In this document: piece by piece, positions 24,900 to 37,153 of the stretch | How positions within the stretch are numbered: the first letter of the stretch is position 1 | Layout of the letters: the number at the start of each line of letters is the position of its first letter | Notes under the pieces: model-generated | Told to the model about the DNA's origin: nothing | What the model saw: only the letters and a program-made list of their open reading frames with translations | Databases searched by the model: none | Translations under genes and position numbers: made by a program | Source of the DNA: Sapria himalayana | Taxonomy: Eukaryota; Streptophyta; Magnoliopsida; Malpighiales; Rafflesiaceae | Direction: 5' to 3' | Assembly (NCBI GenBank): GCA_029783825.1 | Contig: JAREIK010000801.1 | Coordinates: forward strand, 10,118,891-10,182,890 | DNA length: 64,000 nt

Positions 24900-26390
24900 T
24901 ATATATATATATTAGAAAGCCACAGCCTACACGGCTATACCCCACTGCCACAGCAACATGAAACCACAAACAATTTCAATTATAGTAGAATATAACTTCA
25001 AATTGCTTTGCATTTTAAGCTTACAAAAAGTGACAAATATAATGAAAAGAGAGAGAGAAAAGAGTATATGAGATATATATTAGAAAGGATAACATAGAGA
25101 GAGAGAGAGATAGAGTTGAGATTCAATACAAAAATGAGAATGATAAACTTCAAACTCATAATCTATATTTATATATTTTTTTATTTAAAAATCATTTTAA
25201 ATTTTTTTTTTAATTTTTAAGTGGGCAGAAAACTGATAGCCATTAGCTTTCTACCCTAGCCATTAGAATGAAATCCAATGGCTAGGATTGTTGATTATAA
25301 AAAAAAATAATTTTTTTATGGTTTTGACAATTGGGCTTGGAAATGCAGGTGCGAGTTGATTGCCAGAAAGGATGTTGGATGGTTGTTTTTGTTGTGCCTA
25401 TGATATCATGGTAAATAGAGATGATCCACCATTCAACTAGGTCCAACTGAGGCCTCTTTAATATCATTGTACCTTTATCATTATGTCATCTTTTAATGAT
25501 ACAAGTCATTGTCACTGATGTCTCATCAACATCACTCGTGCTTCCTTATTAGACTAGAATGTACCCAAAGGATTCATGTATTTATAGTCATTGTTTCACT
25601 CAAATGGATCCTATGGGGGATGATGATTGTGGGCAGAACAAACATCTATATTTGTAAGTTTGTCGCTGGCACAATCTACGAAATGATTGCCAAATAAAGT
25701 GTCACTCATATGTGTAGCATGTAGGTTTTGTTGAACATGCTGATGAACTCTCCTAGTAGAGAAACCTTGAAGAATCATGTTCATGTCATCACTATTAATG
25801 CTCCACCATTGGTGATAATTCTGTATAGTGTTGAGGCTCTATGGTTCTTGGTCAACCATGGCTACTGGCTAACGAAAAAAGTAGACATATAAGAGTTGTG
25901 GTATCTTGTGTGTGGAAACCAATATGGAATTGGTTTTTTGCATAAGAGAGAGCCATACCAAAATCTAGACAAAGGGTGGGCGTTGTAGGGTTTATTTTCA
26001 TGGATGTGTTTGACCAAAACTCAAAAAAAATATGAATAAAGATAGGATTTCTCTAGCCAAAGTGATGTTGAGAGGTTATAACATGATGTTGGGTTATTTG
26101 AAAGATGCATAGTGATGGCGAGATGCATAAAAGAAAGAATATGATTGGTTCTACACTCAAGTCATTAGCATGATACACCCATATAGATTCTTAGAGATAA
26201 ATGTTTGATTAAAGAATGTGATCATCAATGGCGGAGAGAACAATATTAGCATTAGCACGGAGTCTATTATACACACACAACCATTAGTGAATAAGGTGGT
26301 AGAGTAATGGATCATCCCAATGAGTATATGAGTGAATTCCATGTGCATTCTTGAGCTAGAAGATAGAGTTGACAACCCATATCCCAAACA
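24900..26390. other. Spacer with unassigned moderately GC-rich sequence
   Basis: Contains short purine-rich simple repeats (25050-25110) and, from 25250 to 26390, less AT-rich sequence with short open frames on both strands. None was recognised as a known protein. Part of it may be the outer LTR of the copia element that ends nearby. Confidence 0.35.
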
Positions 26391-26394
26391 AGAA

Positions 26395-26820
26395 AGATGT
26401 GATTGATTTTTGTGGAGACAAGATACCCGATTATATGATACCCAATATCGTAGTTTTCAAGCAGGATCTATTGTGATACTGGATTAATAGTAATATATTT
26501 TCTATTGTGATATTGGATTAATAGAAATCCTAAATAATTTTTCTTTGAATCCTTAAACCATGATCAAGTTAGATTTTGAAATATCTACCACCAGATTTAG
26601 CCCCATCATTATTCTACAAGAAATTCATTTAATTTGTACAATAAATATTGATGCTTAACAACTTTAAATTACAAATGACCAGCAACTTCTAGATCTTGCC
26701 ATTGGAAGTTTTTGGAAGATCCACTTGTAAAGCCAAGAAAGATATTATAGTAATAAAAAAAATTAATTTTAATAGAGAATCTATTACTATTACTCTAATA
26801 TCGCAACACTCTCCCTCATG
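26395..26820 (-). mobile_element. Probable 3' LTR of the minus-strand Ty1-copia element
   Basis: On the minus strand the copia C-terminal coding region ends with an ATGAGGGAGAGTGTTG-type junction near 26817. This is the usual polypurine tract plus TGTTG LTR start of plant copia elements. The LTR would run from about 26808 down to roughly 26400; its far end is not defined. It contains a short internal duplication of a 'TATTACTATTAATCCAATAT'-like unit near 26470-26530. Confidence 0.5.
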
Positions 26821-28279
26821 TTAGTGCAAGATGTCACCACGCCTAACTTGCCCAAATTTCACATGTTGTATTGGATTATGAGCAATATCACATGCTAATT
26901 TATTGTTACAATATAGTTGAATTAATTGCTTAGACAGATAGCTCAAATCAATCAAAAGAAGTCTTAGCCACAAGGTTTCACATTTTCCAAGTGTCATACC
27001 CTTAAATTTACCCTTTATGCTTGAACGTGCAACAACATTATGCTTCTTGCCTGTCCAAGTAATTAGTTTACCTCTTACAAAGTTGAAATATTCCAAAGTA
27101 CATCATTTATCATTTACTACTCCAGCCTAGTCAACATTACTATATGTATCTACACTTTGATAATCTATATTTTTAGTGAAAAAAATATCTTTTCTAGGAA
27201 CAAACTTCAATAACTTAAAATGCACATAATTGCATTCATATGTTGTTCTCCAATATTATGCATAATTGGATACAAATACTCAATACATAGGCAAGATATA
27301 AACTAGGGTGGGATAAGTGCAACAATATTCCAATGATCCTCTGATATCTCCCTTTATTGACACGTATTTGATTAGTCTCAACATACAACTTCAATCTTTT
27401 CTTCTACTGGTGTATCAGCTAGTTGATATGCTGGCATGCCAGTTTCCTGCAACAAATCAAAAACATGCTTTTTTTGAAAGAATACAAGCTTTTTATCAGA
27501 CAGAGATACTTCGATCATAAGAAAATATTTCAAGTGACCAAGGTATTTCATTTTGAATTCATTTGACGAGTAACTTTGTATAGTTTTCCTTTCATCATGG
27601 TCATATCTTGTAACCACTTTTTCATTGACATAGACAAAAAGGGAAATGATCTTACCATGTTATTTTGTCAAGAATAAAGTGTGATCTGAATTACTTTGAT
27701 GGTAGCCAAAAAATTACCAAACTATGCTCTTTGAGAATGTTTTAGCCCATACAATTATTTCTTTAATCTGCACACTTTCTAGCAATGTACTTTTGGTATC
27801 ATGCATCATGGCAAATCCATGTAACTTTTTCAAACAACTCTTCATGCAAAAAAAATATTTTTCATAATAAATTATTACAATGGTCAATCCAAGTTTGTAG
27901 CTAGAGACAATAAGACTCAAACTATATTGATTTTAGCTATATGTGCACATTTATCTATATAATCAATTCCATAGATTTGGGTATACTTTTTTGCCACTAG
28001 TATTGCTTTAAAATATTAAACTATACCATTTTCTTTGTGCTTCACAATATGAACCCACCAACATCCAACTAGTTTCTTTCCTGGAGGACGATCAACAAGT
28101 TCTCTAAGTTTTATTCTTCTACAAGGATTTAATTTTATCATTAATTATAGCTTTTCACCTTGAGTCAGCTAAGTCTACATGCACACTATTAGGAATAGAT
28201 ATATTAAATAATTAATTTACAAATAACATATTTGATTTATATAATCGATGGTTTGACACATAATGATTCATGGTCATGA
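26821..28279 (-). pseudogene. Ty1-copia polyprotein fragment (reverse transcriptase and RNase H), interrupted by CACTA element A
   Basis: Reading down the minus strand, 28260-27930 shows the start of the RT region (HYVSNHR, then a KNKT..LVD..PGKK.VGC.WV block, then YTQIYGIDY and IAKIN). About 27700-27380 continues through the catalytic loop to KYLGHLKYFL and LLQETGMPAYQLADTPVE. About 27096-26825 is RNase H (ITWTGKKHNVVARSS, LYCNNKLACDIAHNP). The catalytic YVDD reads YVNE (near 27630), and stops and frameshifts are frequent, so it is inactive. The sequence breaks off at 28279, where CACTA element A begins, and a short continuation lies at 37154 onward. The family normally encodes gag, protease, integrase, RT and RNase H; only the last third is here. 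Confidence 0.85.
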
Positions 28280-28515
28280 CACTACAAGAAAAATACCAAA
28301 TAGCTAGGGAAAATTCCCTAGCTAAGTGCATTATTTTCGTCGCTAAAGTGGATATAATGATGGATTAATGATAGAACCTTTCCCAAGCTAAAGTGCTCGT
28401 CTCAAAAATTAATGAGTAAAAATATTCCTTAGCAAAATTAGCGAGGGAATATTCCATAGCAAAACTAGCAAGGTAAAAATCCCTAGCTAAATTAGCGAGA
28501 GAAAAATCCCTAGCT
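28280..28515. repeat. Subterminal repeats at the left end of CACTA element A
   Basis: About ten copies of short motifs based on CCCTAGCTAA, TAGCGAG and CGTCGCTAAA occur in both orientations. The same motifs, in matching order, occur on the opposite strand at the right end of element B (45835-46131). Confidence 0.8.
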
Positions 28516-30300
28516 ATTTTTATTCCAGAATTATTTACATAAAATTTAATTACATATTTTAAATTTTTATATTACATTTAAATAATAACATAAACTATAA
28601 ACAATTATTTATAATTAACAAAAATAAAAATCAGTTAATAAAATATTTTAATACAATATGTTACATAGCTACAATAGAAACCATAACAAAACTCAATTAT
28701 ATATTATTCTTTTTCAATGTATATAATATTAGTGCACATAGTATAATTTGTTTATGAAATTGACGTTACTTTCTTTCCCACGGAATATATAATTTGTTTA
28801 TAATTTGATGGACATATATACTATAGTATATATGTCCATCCATGGTCATTTGCATTGCTCCTTTTGTTCTAGTCGACATTTCCTCTCCACCTACAACTCC
28901 TTACTTCCTTTTATCTCTGCCAATGCCCTTTTTGTATCAAGCTGCTCTTCCAATAGCATTTTATTTCACCCTGCATCAATTGCATGTATGTATACTTGTG
29001 TATGTATTTATGTGCCCGTGTATGTGTAAACATAGACACATGTACTTTCATGTAGCTACACATTCCATCAAAGACACAAAAGGAAATAATCGAGGGCTTA
29101 AAAAGCACATATACAGGTCTCTCAGGCATGGTCAACATCTTCTAATTCTTTGTCCTCTGGTACTCAACATAGATATATAGAATATTGTTACACCTGCACA
29201 TGGAGCATAACATGCTACATCTACAACCAATAAAGAACACAACACAATATCACTGATAAACAGATAGACTAGCGCATGCAATACCAACTACCATTTGCTA
29301 GAAATTTCACATAATGAGATAATCATGAACTTATTTTTAAATTACTGAATCAAAATTTATCCAAGATTTCTAGTGAACTACCCATCAACATCTTTTGTGT
29401 TGTCGGGCTTCACGCATTAGTTTATTGTTAATTATAAGAAAGTTAGAAATTGCTAAACAAAAGGGAAATAGAAGTTGAAATGACAACAGGCTAAGTCGTA
29501 TTGATTTTTTGTGCACCTATAGGTTCATATAGGAATTCACCGAAGCAAGAAAACTATAAAGAAACCAAAGAAAATAAAATTAGAAAAAAAAATGCAATGC
29601 ACAGGAAAAGAACACAATGTAGCTCACCTTTATATTCCATTCCCTACTTGAGTTTTACAATGATCATCTTCCCATTCAAGTTATTAAGAAAAGGCTTGGA
29701 ATTAATTGGGATCGTCTGCAATATTCAATAATAAAAAAATGAATAAATGGTGCTATCATGCACGTATGCATCAGATATTTCTCTGCATTTACTTAAAAAT
29801 TCATAGGCATGTATATATGCAATATACCTGCATACAACAAAATATAGTATAACTATATGTGTCCAAACACACACACACACACATACACTATTTTCCTATC
29901 TATTTATATTTCTTTATCTTGTTCATATATTTCACCTATATGTTCAATAGAACAACATATCAATTGATAAAGTAGAAAACATGACACCCAGCAAAACATA
30001 AGCAATATCACAAATATCGTGCTCATCAATAATAAGATAGTTATATACATTATATATGTACATATACTTAGTATATATGTACATATATACTATAGTATTT
30101 AATGTACATATATACTATAATATATATACATATACACTACAATATTTATGGATGTATTATATATACAGAACAGTAGGTATAGATATAGATATAGACCATC
30201 ATGTAAAGTATTATCCCGTTTTACTTCACAAAAAAGACACAAAACATCACTATGAACATTAATATGAAAATGTGAATATTATTTAAATTTTTGAAAATAT
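28516..30300. other. Interior of CACTA A, no recognised gene
   Basis: AT-rich to about 28840, then moderately GC-rich sequence to 29230 with open frames on both strands that I do not recognise. An AC microsatellite lies at 29868-29886, and TA/CATA-rich simple sequence (ACATATATAC-type) occupies 30040-30165. None of the open frames has convincing protein-like composition. Confidence 0.4.
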
Positions 30301-30425
30301 ATCTAAAAACTCTTTAAGGAAAACATGGAAAACAAGCCATGAGCCAGGCTTGGCACATCAAAATTCACATCATGCCTTCTCACAAAGAATTCTCTCCCGG
30401 TCCCAAGGCTTATAAGGGGGCTACT

Positions 30426-30530
30426 CTACCCCGCCACTCCCTGCAGCACCATGCTTCCGTGCGGCTTTCCTAGAATGTTTCTTCTCCTCTCCATGTGCTT
30501 GCACCAATGATTTTGATCGGTTAGCTCCAT
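30426..30530 (-). pseudogene. Unrecognised exon-like open segment in CACTA A (a)
   Basis: Minus-strand frame of 34 residues beginning MELTDQNHWCKHMERRR and ending at a stop at 30426. The local GC content is well above the surrounding DNA. It overlaps the end of the next segment by a few bases in a different frame. I do not recognise the protein. It is listed because it lies in a cluster of similar segments on the same strand, as expected of a captured gene fragment. Confidence 0.3.
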
Positions 30531-30679
30531 TGTGTTAGTCCATCAACCTTATAGTTTCTTATCATATGGTTCTTGCCTTGGTTTGAAGTAAGCACCATCA
30601 CTTCGTTGTATGCAACAATGTAATTGCAGAATAGTTCATTGTCATATACATCCATGGCCGAAAACAATTCAATATGCAC
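30521..30679 (-). pseudogene. Unrecognised exon-like open segment in CACTA A (b)
   Basis: A 52-residue minus-strand frame contains AMDVYDNELFCNYIVAYN and VLTSNQGKNHMIRNYKVDG. Its composition is protein-like and it has higher GC than its flanks. No family was recognised. It lies between similar segments on the same strand, so a captured, degenerating gene piece is likely. Splice borders are unclear. Confidence 0.35.
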
Positions 30680-31050
30680 TCAATAAAAACAATATGTACT
30701 TCATAAAAATAATACACATTCACATATTTATATATATATAAATAGTCATTATAAGGTTACTTCAATATACTTGAACAAACACGAATCTGAGTTGATAGCC
30801 ATAAAAAACTTCAATAAATATCTAAAAGATGGCCAGTAATGATGTTTAGAGAGAGAGATACAAAAATAAAATATTTCAGAAATAATGAATATAATAATAG
30901 CTCAGCATCCTTTTGATCCAGCAAATATCAGTATATAAAAACAACATGCACTCCATCGAGACCTGTTACACAAATCATTATGATTATCTAATGCAAGTAG
31001 GAAACACATTGTTAATTGATGAAAAAGAATCCACTGCGGTAAATAAAAAC

Positions 31051-31308
31051 CTTGATCCTGACAGGGGGTTGGGACACTTCTAGCAACCCATTTTTGAGAA
31101 TCACCAGCACTTGGATCAAGCAGCCACGTTTCATTATTATTCAAACATAAAAGAAGACGTGGTGTTTTATCATCGGCTAAAAATGCAACAGGTTGGTTAA
31201 ATTGTTCAGCACCAATTTGGGTTAAGTAAGTTCTAACGACTGACCTATCGAGTCACTAATCACTTGCTCCATTGCAGCAAAGTCAAGCATTTGTGAAATG
31301 TAATTAAC
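31051..31308 (-). pseudogene. Unrecognised exon-like segment in CACTA A (c), one frameshift
   Basis: On the minus strand the frame from 31308 gives ISQMLDFAAMEQVISDSIGQ, then shifts by one base near 31223 and continues LTQIGAEQFNQPVAFLADDK, LLLCLNNNETWLLDP and KWVARSVPTPCQDQ. It ends at a possible donor (AAG|GT at 31050). Together this is about 85 residues of convincing protein-like sequence. The frameshift suggests decay after capture. I do not recognise the family; the WLLDP stretch only superficially resembles a copia protease motif (DSGA is absent). Confidence 0.45.
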
Positions 31309-31664
31309 CAATCAAAACTTAAATGTTACTTGTGTCATGACCTCGGGCACATTGGAATCATTTATGAGAGACATTCCAAAAAGAAAGGGTCCACTAGCCA
31401 GCTGAATCGGCTGTAATAAAGCACATGACAGTTGAACACTAAGACAACTTTGGGGTCGAGAAATACATGTGCACAAACGGGGCATCTATTTCAAAAATAC
31501 CTTTTCTGTTGGTACTAGCAAACTTGATTTTATCTGGGCATTTGACCATGTAATGCCGGTATCACTGGATTTCTTAGAATATGCTGCTTAAATAAATCTA
31601 TGTCATTTATTTATTAAGACTGTTCTTTCATTCAAGTAGGAGAAAAAGAAAGAGAGCTAGGTTT

Positions 31665-31832
31665 TTACACGTCATGTAGTGTGTCGGTATGGGAACCATA
31701 AAGAGGCATTATAAAGTCTGATGACGACTTAAGTAACATAGGTTGAAAATAAGCAACTGACGAGGTTAGATCAACAACATGCCCTAGCTTGCTCAACTTT
31801 TCATTCTGACCCATCAAAACACACGCATTGGG
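31665..31832 (-). pseudogene. Unrecognised exon-like open segment in CACTA A (d)
   Basis: A 55-residue minus-strand frame contains VLMGQNEKLSKLGHVVDLTS and MLLKSSSDFIMPLYGSHTDT, then a stop; a GT donor is possible at the GTGTAA just before the stop. It precedes segments (c) and (b) in transcriptional order on the same strand and could belong to the same captured gene. Product unknown. Confidence 0.4.
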
Positions 31833-31839
31833 ATATAAA

Positions 31840-33080
31840 AATCACAAATTAATATCTAGATATTATCGAACGTAAGCTAAGATTCTATTGATTAAAACAA
31901 ATGAAAGTCAAATGCTAGAAAAATTCATGAGTTACTATTAGTTTGAGATTTGCGATAAAATCACATTGTAGGTTTGGGAATATATTCTAGACTAGACAGG
32001 AACAGGCGAGTCACCACTGATCACGATATAGTACACCAGTAATTAGAAAACAATAATTTTATGCTTGCCATGAAGGAAAAATTACCTCGAGTATGTAAGG
32101 CGAGCAAATTCCCCTGAAAGGAGTATCACTGAAGGTGAATTTAGAAGAAAAGTGATTCCAAATTGCATTCATAGTACTACTAGCATATGATCTAGATAGT
32201 TTTTTGCATAAGCAACATGTTTTTTGATCTTTAACATTCTCATATAAAATGTTTAAATTTGTTTACTCTATATGCAATAGTCACACAGAAGATGTGGATG
32301 GATGAAAATTAGATAGGAATTAGAAAATGGAGGAACTACGTCACACGCATGGCTTTCAAAAAACTATTGCTAGCACTATATTTTCTAATGGTCAATATTT
32401 TAGACATGGCTATTTTGCAACTTAACATGTTAAATCGGACACAATTGTGGTTATTGGATATCAATAAATTAAAATTAGACTATCAGCTAGAGATGAAATA
32501 TCGAGGTAATTTGGCAAGGTAGCTGCAAAAATATGGTTGGTTCCTAATTGGTTTCAAAAGATTTCGACAGAGCATCAAACGTACAACAATAGTAGTGCAA
32601 ATCAAAACACACCCTTGGCAATTGCAATGGTCTTGTGGATAGTAACAATAAAAATGTTCAATGTTATTTAATTTTAATTGGAGACTATAAAATAAAAATG
32701 ATAAATTAATATTGTTGTTGTATTCCAATACTTTACAATAATATTTAAATAAGCATATGATAATATTTTAACAACACTCATTTATTAGTAATAATGTTTG
32801 AAAATACTCAAAATTCAATTAGAATAACAAAAATAAAGTGTTTTGATGCATTCTGAAGATATACAAGTATACTTCATATATTTTGTTGATTTATATTTAA
32901 TTTTATTTATTACACATTTTTTTAAAAATGTAACAAATTTTTTAATATAAATAAATTGTTTAAATTAAAATTCAATGAAGTTCAATGATGCTTGATATGT
33001 TTGTTAATATTCATGTCTCATTTTTTTTTCCATGAATTTAAATGAGCATGGATACCAATCGATAATTTTTTACAATAATC
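31840..33080. other. Interior of CACTA A, no recognised gene
   Basis: Mixed sequence with short open frames on both strands, becoming AT-rich after 32640. Nothing recognised. Confidence 0.4.
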
Positions 33081-33149
33081 CACGTGTTCAATAAAATATA
33101 TATATCTACCCATTAAAAACAATATACATATATTATATTTATATATAAA

Positions 33150-33152
33150 AAC

Positions 33153-33188
<36 letters not shown>

Positions 33189-33206
33189 ATATCAATTACA
33201 TGTATG

Positions 33207-33250
<44 letters not shown>
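33150..33250. repeat. Two (AT)n microsatellites
   Basis: Runs of AT at about 33154-33183 and 33206-33249, separated by a short GTATGTATGT-like piece. Confidence 0.9.
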
Positions 33251-33252
<2 letters not shown>

Positions 33253-33264
33253 CACATCAAAAAC

Positions 33265-33375
33265 CAAAGGCTCTAAACACTTATTCTTGAGATAGATGTG
33301 AGCCTCCTTGGAGGTTGCAAGTTCAATCTCCACGAGCTACTAAAAAATTGTCATGATAAGAAATCATGCCTCATA
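33265..33375 (+). repeat. SINE-like (tRNA-derived?) fragment
   Basis: The segment GAGGTTGCAAGTTCAATCTC followed by CACGAGCTAC resembles a degenerate pol III box B (GGTTCGANNCC) and is then followed by a 'GATAAGAAATCATGCCTC' tail. A related segment in the 1,690-bp tandem units (47295-47380) has GAGGTTGTGAGTTTGAACTC, CACAAGCTATC and a similar tail. Two related copies in different contexts suggest a short dispersed element. Box A and target duplications are not established. Confidence 0.35.
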
Positions 33376-34740
33376 TAGTTATATTTAATTATATAGAGTT
33401 TTATATAGTTATACAAATTAATATAAATAGTTATACACATATAGTTAAACATAATGTTGTATGTTGTTATACATGTAATTATAAATATAGTTACATGTGG
33501 TTATGCATATAGTTACACATATAGCTATACTTATATTTATACATGTAGGTATATATATTTTTTCATATAATTTTATATATGTATACATATAGTTATCTAT
33601 AGGTATAGATATAGTAAAATACATTTTTATATACTAATATATAAAAATGTATAATAAATATATGTTGTTAATTATATTTAAATATAGTTATGTATAATAT
33701 TTTTTTAGTTATAAATTTAGTCAAAGGCAATTATTTATAGTTATATGTTCTTATACCTAAAGCGTATATAGTTAAAAATAGAGTTATATATAGTTAAACA
33801 TATAGTTATATATAGATATATTCATACAAATAGTTATATGTAGTTAAACATACATGTATACGAAGTTATAAACAAATATATAGATTTACAAATACAGTTA
33901 TATTTAATTATATAGAGTGTTACATAGTTATACAAATATTTATATATAGTTATATACATGTAGTTAAACAAAATTGTATGTTGTTATACATGTAATTATA
34001 AATAAATTTACATGTGGTTATACATATAGTTACATATATAGTTATACTTATATTTATTCATGTAGGCATATATATTTTTTCATATAATTTTATATATGTG
34101 TACATGTAGTTATCTATATGTATAGATATAGTAAAATATATTTTTACATACTAATATATAAAAATTTATATTAAATATATATTGTTAATTATATATTTAA
34201 ATATAGTTATGTATAATATTTTTTTAGTTATACATTTAGTCAAAGATAATTATTTATAGTTATGTGTTCTTATGCCTATAGTATATATAGTTAAACATAT
34301 AGTTATATATAGTTAAACACATGGTTAATATAGATATATTCATACTAGTAATTATAAGTAGTTATGCATAAATATATACAACATTATAAACAAATATTTA
34401 GATTTACTTATATGAATACATATATGTATATATAGTTACAAATATAGTTATATTTAATTATATAGAGTATTACATAGTTATACAAATATTTATATATAGT
34501 TATACACTATTAGTGATAAATATGTATGTAGTTAAAGATATAATAATATATAACATTTTTATAGTTATACATTTAGTAAAATACAATTATATATAGTTAT
34601 ATATTATTATACACATATTATATTTTGTTAGAAATATAGTTATATAGAATTATACATATAGTTATAAATTATTATATAGTTAAAAAAATAATTATGTATA
34701 GTTATAAATATAATTATAAAAATAGTTTACATAATTAATA
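33375..34740. repeat. ATAGTTATA-rich array with ~520-550 bp higher-order duplication
   Basis: Short units of the form ATAGTTATA(C/A)ATATAGTTA fill the region. At a larger scale, the block starting at 33381 (ATATTTAATTATATAGAGT) recurs at 33900 and again, partly, at 34450. The first two copies match over about 430 bases with scattered changes. No coding potential. It lies inside CACTA A. Confidence 0.8.
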
Positions 34741-35289
34741 AATATAGTTATAAATATTTTTATATATAATGGCATATGTTATATAATTATACAAGTGTTT
34801 AGATATAATATTTATGTTTACAATATTTTTTATAAATGTTACTTATATATAATTATATATATGTAATACTTTTATAAATATTATAATAGTATATATATCA
34901 CATTTATATAAACATTATAAATATTATATATTTAAATAAAAATTAAAATGTTATATAAATGTTTACAAAAATGTATAAAAATTGTATATGTTATATAATT
35001 GATATATAAAAAATTATATAAATGGATAGTTTTATGTAAATGTTGTGTAGATATTTATAAATATTAATACATGTGTATACATATTTGTATATAATATTAT
35101 ATATTTATATAAACATATCGGTGTTTATATATAATGGAATACATTTATATATATTAAAGTATAGACATTTATATTATATATAATGTCATACGATTATATA
35201 AATGTATAAAAGTTTATATATAATGTTATTTATTTATAATATTTTTGGAGACAACAAAAATATAATCAACAAACATTAAGTTTATTTTT

Positions 35290-35815
35290 TCTTTAGTTAC
35301 ATTGACCATTTATTATTTCATTAATGGTATAGAGTCAGAATCATATAAGTGATATGAAAATAGAAGAAAAAAGAAGAAAAATTGGGAGAAAATAAAAAAA
35401 AATTATACCCGAATATTTTGTAAAAATGAAAATCCACTAGTGGTAATCAAATTGAGAAAGACATAGATTGTATATAGCATTATGAGGAGAAGAACTATGG
35501 TAGTATAACATGGTAACAAGGGGAGGTAGATTTTGTAGATTGCACCCGTAGTTTCGTTTTGCTTATCCTCTCTTCGTCGTTGAAAGATAGAAAAAATGTT
35601 AAGTGCTTAATGCCTTAGCATTTATTTTTCAAGGAAACTATATATAAATACTAAACTTAATGTAAATATATAGAAAATAAAGATACAAAAATAAAAGAGT
35701 AAACAAAAATTATAAAAAATAAATAATTTAAATAAAATAAATGAAATAGATTTTTATTTAACCTTAAATGATATTATTTCATAAATAAATAAAATAATAT
35801 TATATAATAATAAAG

Positions 35816-35861
<46 letters not shown>

Positions 35862-37150
35862 GGTTATAAATTTATAAGAATTCAATTTATTTGTTATTGA
35901 TATAATATGAAATAATTATAAAGGTATAAAATTTGAATATTTTAGTCATTATAAATTTTAAACTTTGAAGTGTTCATTTAATAACCACACTGAAATATTT
36001 ATTTTTTAAGTCATTAAATATTTTTTTATTCAATTAAAACATCTATGTATTAATATAAATATATCAACTTATTTTCTTTTAAATTTTATGAAAATTTTGA
36101 AATTTTTTTATAATTCAAAATTTTCAAATCTTTTAGTCATTATATTTTTAAAAAATTTATATAATCATAAAATTATTATTTTTTTACTTTTATTTTTATA
36201 AATATTTACTTGTTTATTCGTTTATTCATATATTTTTATAATTTTTTTATTTAATCAAACAATTGATTATTTTAGTTTTTTATTAGTAGTAATTTTTATT
36301 TATGTTTAGTTATTAATTAAAATATTTTAAAAATAATTATAATTATATCAATAATTATATAATGTTTTTAATACAAATATTTAAATAACATAAATAAATA
36401 TTTCAGAAAAAATTAAGTATAATTTTTTAATTAAGTTATAATCAAAAATAGTTATTTTAGTCATAGTTAATATAAAATTTTCTTCGTATTTACATATTTA
36501 TTAAATTTTTTATTTATAATATCATATTTTTATTATTATATTAGGAGATTGTGTCTTTCAAAGATCGCTCATCTATAGACCATGACATACCTTTAATATA
36601 GAGAATTATATAAAATATTAAAATATATAATGCTTAAATAAAATATCATTAAATATTAGCGACAAAAATTAAATGCATAAATTATATCGTCATCACTACT
36701 AAATGCATAAATTTTAAGGATTAGCGATTGTGTCTTTCAGAAATTATCAATAACCCAAATAGCTAGGGAAAGATCCCTACTAAATGCATAAATTTTAAGA
36801 AAATTAACACTTAAGGAATTATCGTTTCCAATTATATATAAAATCAAAAAAAAAATGAATTCAGATAATTATTTAGCGATGAATTTTGTCTCGTTTTAAT
36901 TAGCTAGGAAAATTCTATCGTCATCACTAAAATTCCCATTTTTCTTTGTGCAAATATCTATGATAATTTTAGCGATAAAAAATTTTCATTCGAACATATC
37001 AATCGCTAATCCGTCACTAATCCATCACAAAATTTTAATTCAATGTAAAATCAAAAATCTCTTGTTATATCTTAGCTTATCCCTCGCTAATTAGCTATGG
37101 ATTTTATCCATACTAAATTTTCCTAGCTAAATCGATATTTTTTTGTATTG
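35290..37150. repeat. Left arm of a ~1.86-kb inverted repeat (right end of CACTA A)
   Basis: This stretch is the diverged reverse complement of 37456-39330. Matching landmarks are 'ATTTATTATTTCA...GAGTCA.AATCATATAA.TGAT' (35300) against its complement near 39290, the 'AAGTGCTTAA..CCTTAGC' block (35600) against 39015-39035, and 'AAAGATCGCTCATCTATAGA' (36560) against 37955-37980. The 305-bp gap between the arms holds the remaining copia DNA and both TGA duplications. Confidence 0.8.
35819..35860. repeat. (AT)n microsatellite
   Basis: An uninterrupted AT run of about 20 units within the left arm. It is absent from the right arm, so it expanded after duplication. Confidence 0.9.
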
Positions 37151-37153
37151 TGA

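Larger units (their letters stand above)
28277..37153. mobile_element. CACTA element A (8.87 kb, non-autonomous, with TGA target duplication)
   Basis: The left end at 28280 reads CACTACAAGAAAAATACC. The right end at 37150, read on the minus strand, is CAATACAAAAAAATATCG (one mismatch in the CACTA core). TGA flanks both sides (28277-28279 and 37151-37153), matching the 3-bp duplication of the CACTA/En-Spm superfamily. Subterminal DNA at both ends is full of TAGCTAGGGAAA / AGCGAGG / TCGTCGCTAAA motifs, as expected for transposase-binding subterminal repeats. Removing it rejoins the copia reading frame on either side. No TnpA/TnpD-like transposase was found. The interior contains gene-like segments (30.4-31.9 kb), microsatellites and a large ATAGTTATA repeat block. 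Confidence 0.85.

Noticed and set aside
28842..29180. 112-residue plus-strand open frame in CACTA A
   Set aside because: Overlaps open frames on the other strand, contains a Cys/Val/Tyr run from GTGTATGT simple sequence, and is not recognised as any protein.
31090..31150. WLLDP in CACTA A as a copia protease motif (WLLDSGA)
   Set aside because: The DSGA core is absent and the neighbouring residues do not match copia protease.
31300..31390. Plus-strand CYLCHDLGHIGIIYERH resembling a gag CCHC zinc knuckle
   Set aside because: The final cysteine is a tyrosine, no gag or pol context lies on that strand, and the same DNA reads as better protein on the minus strand.
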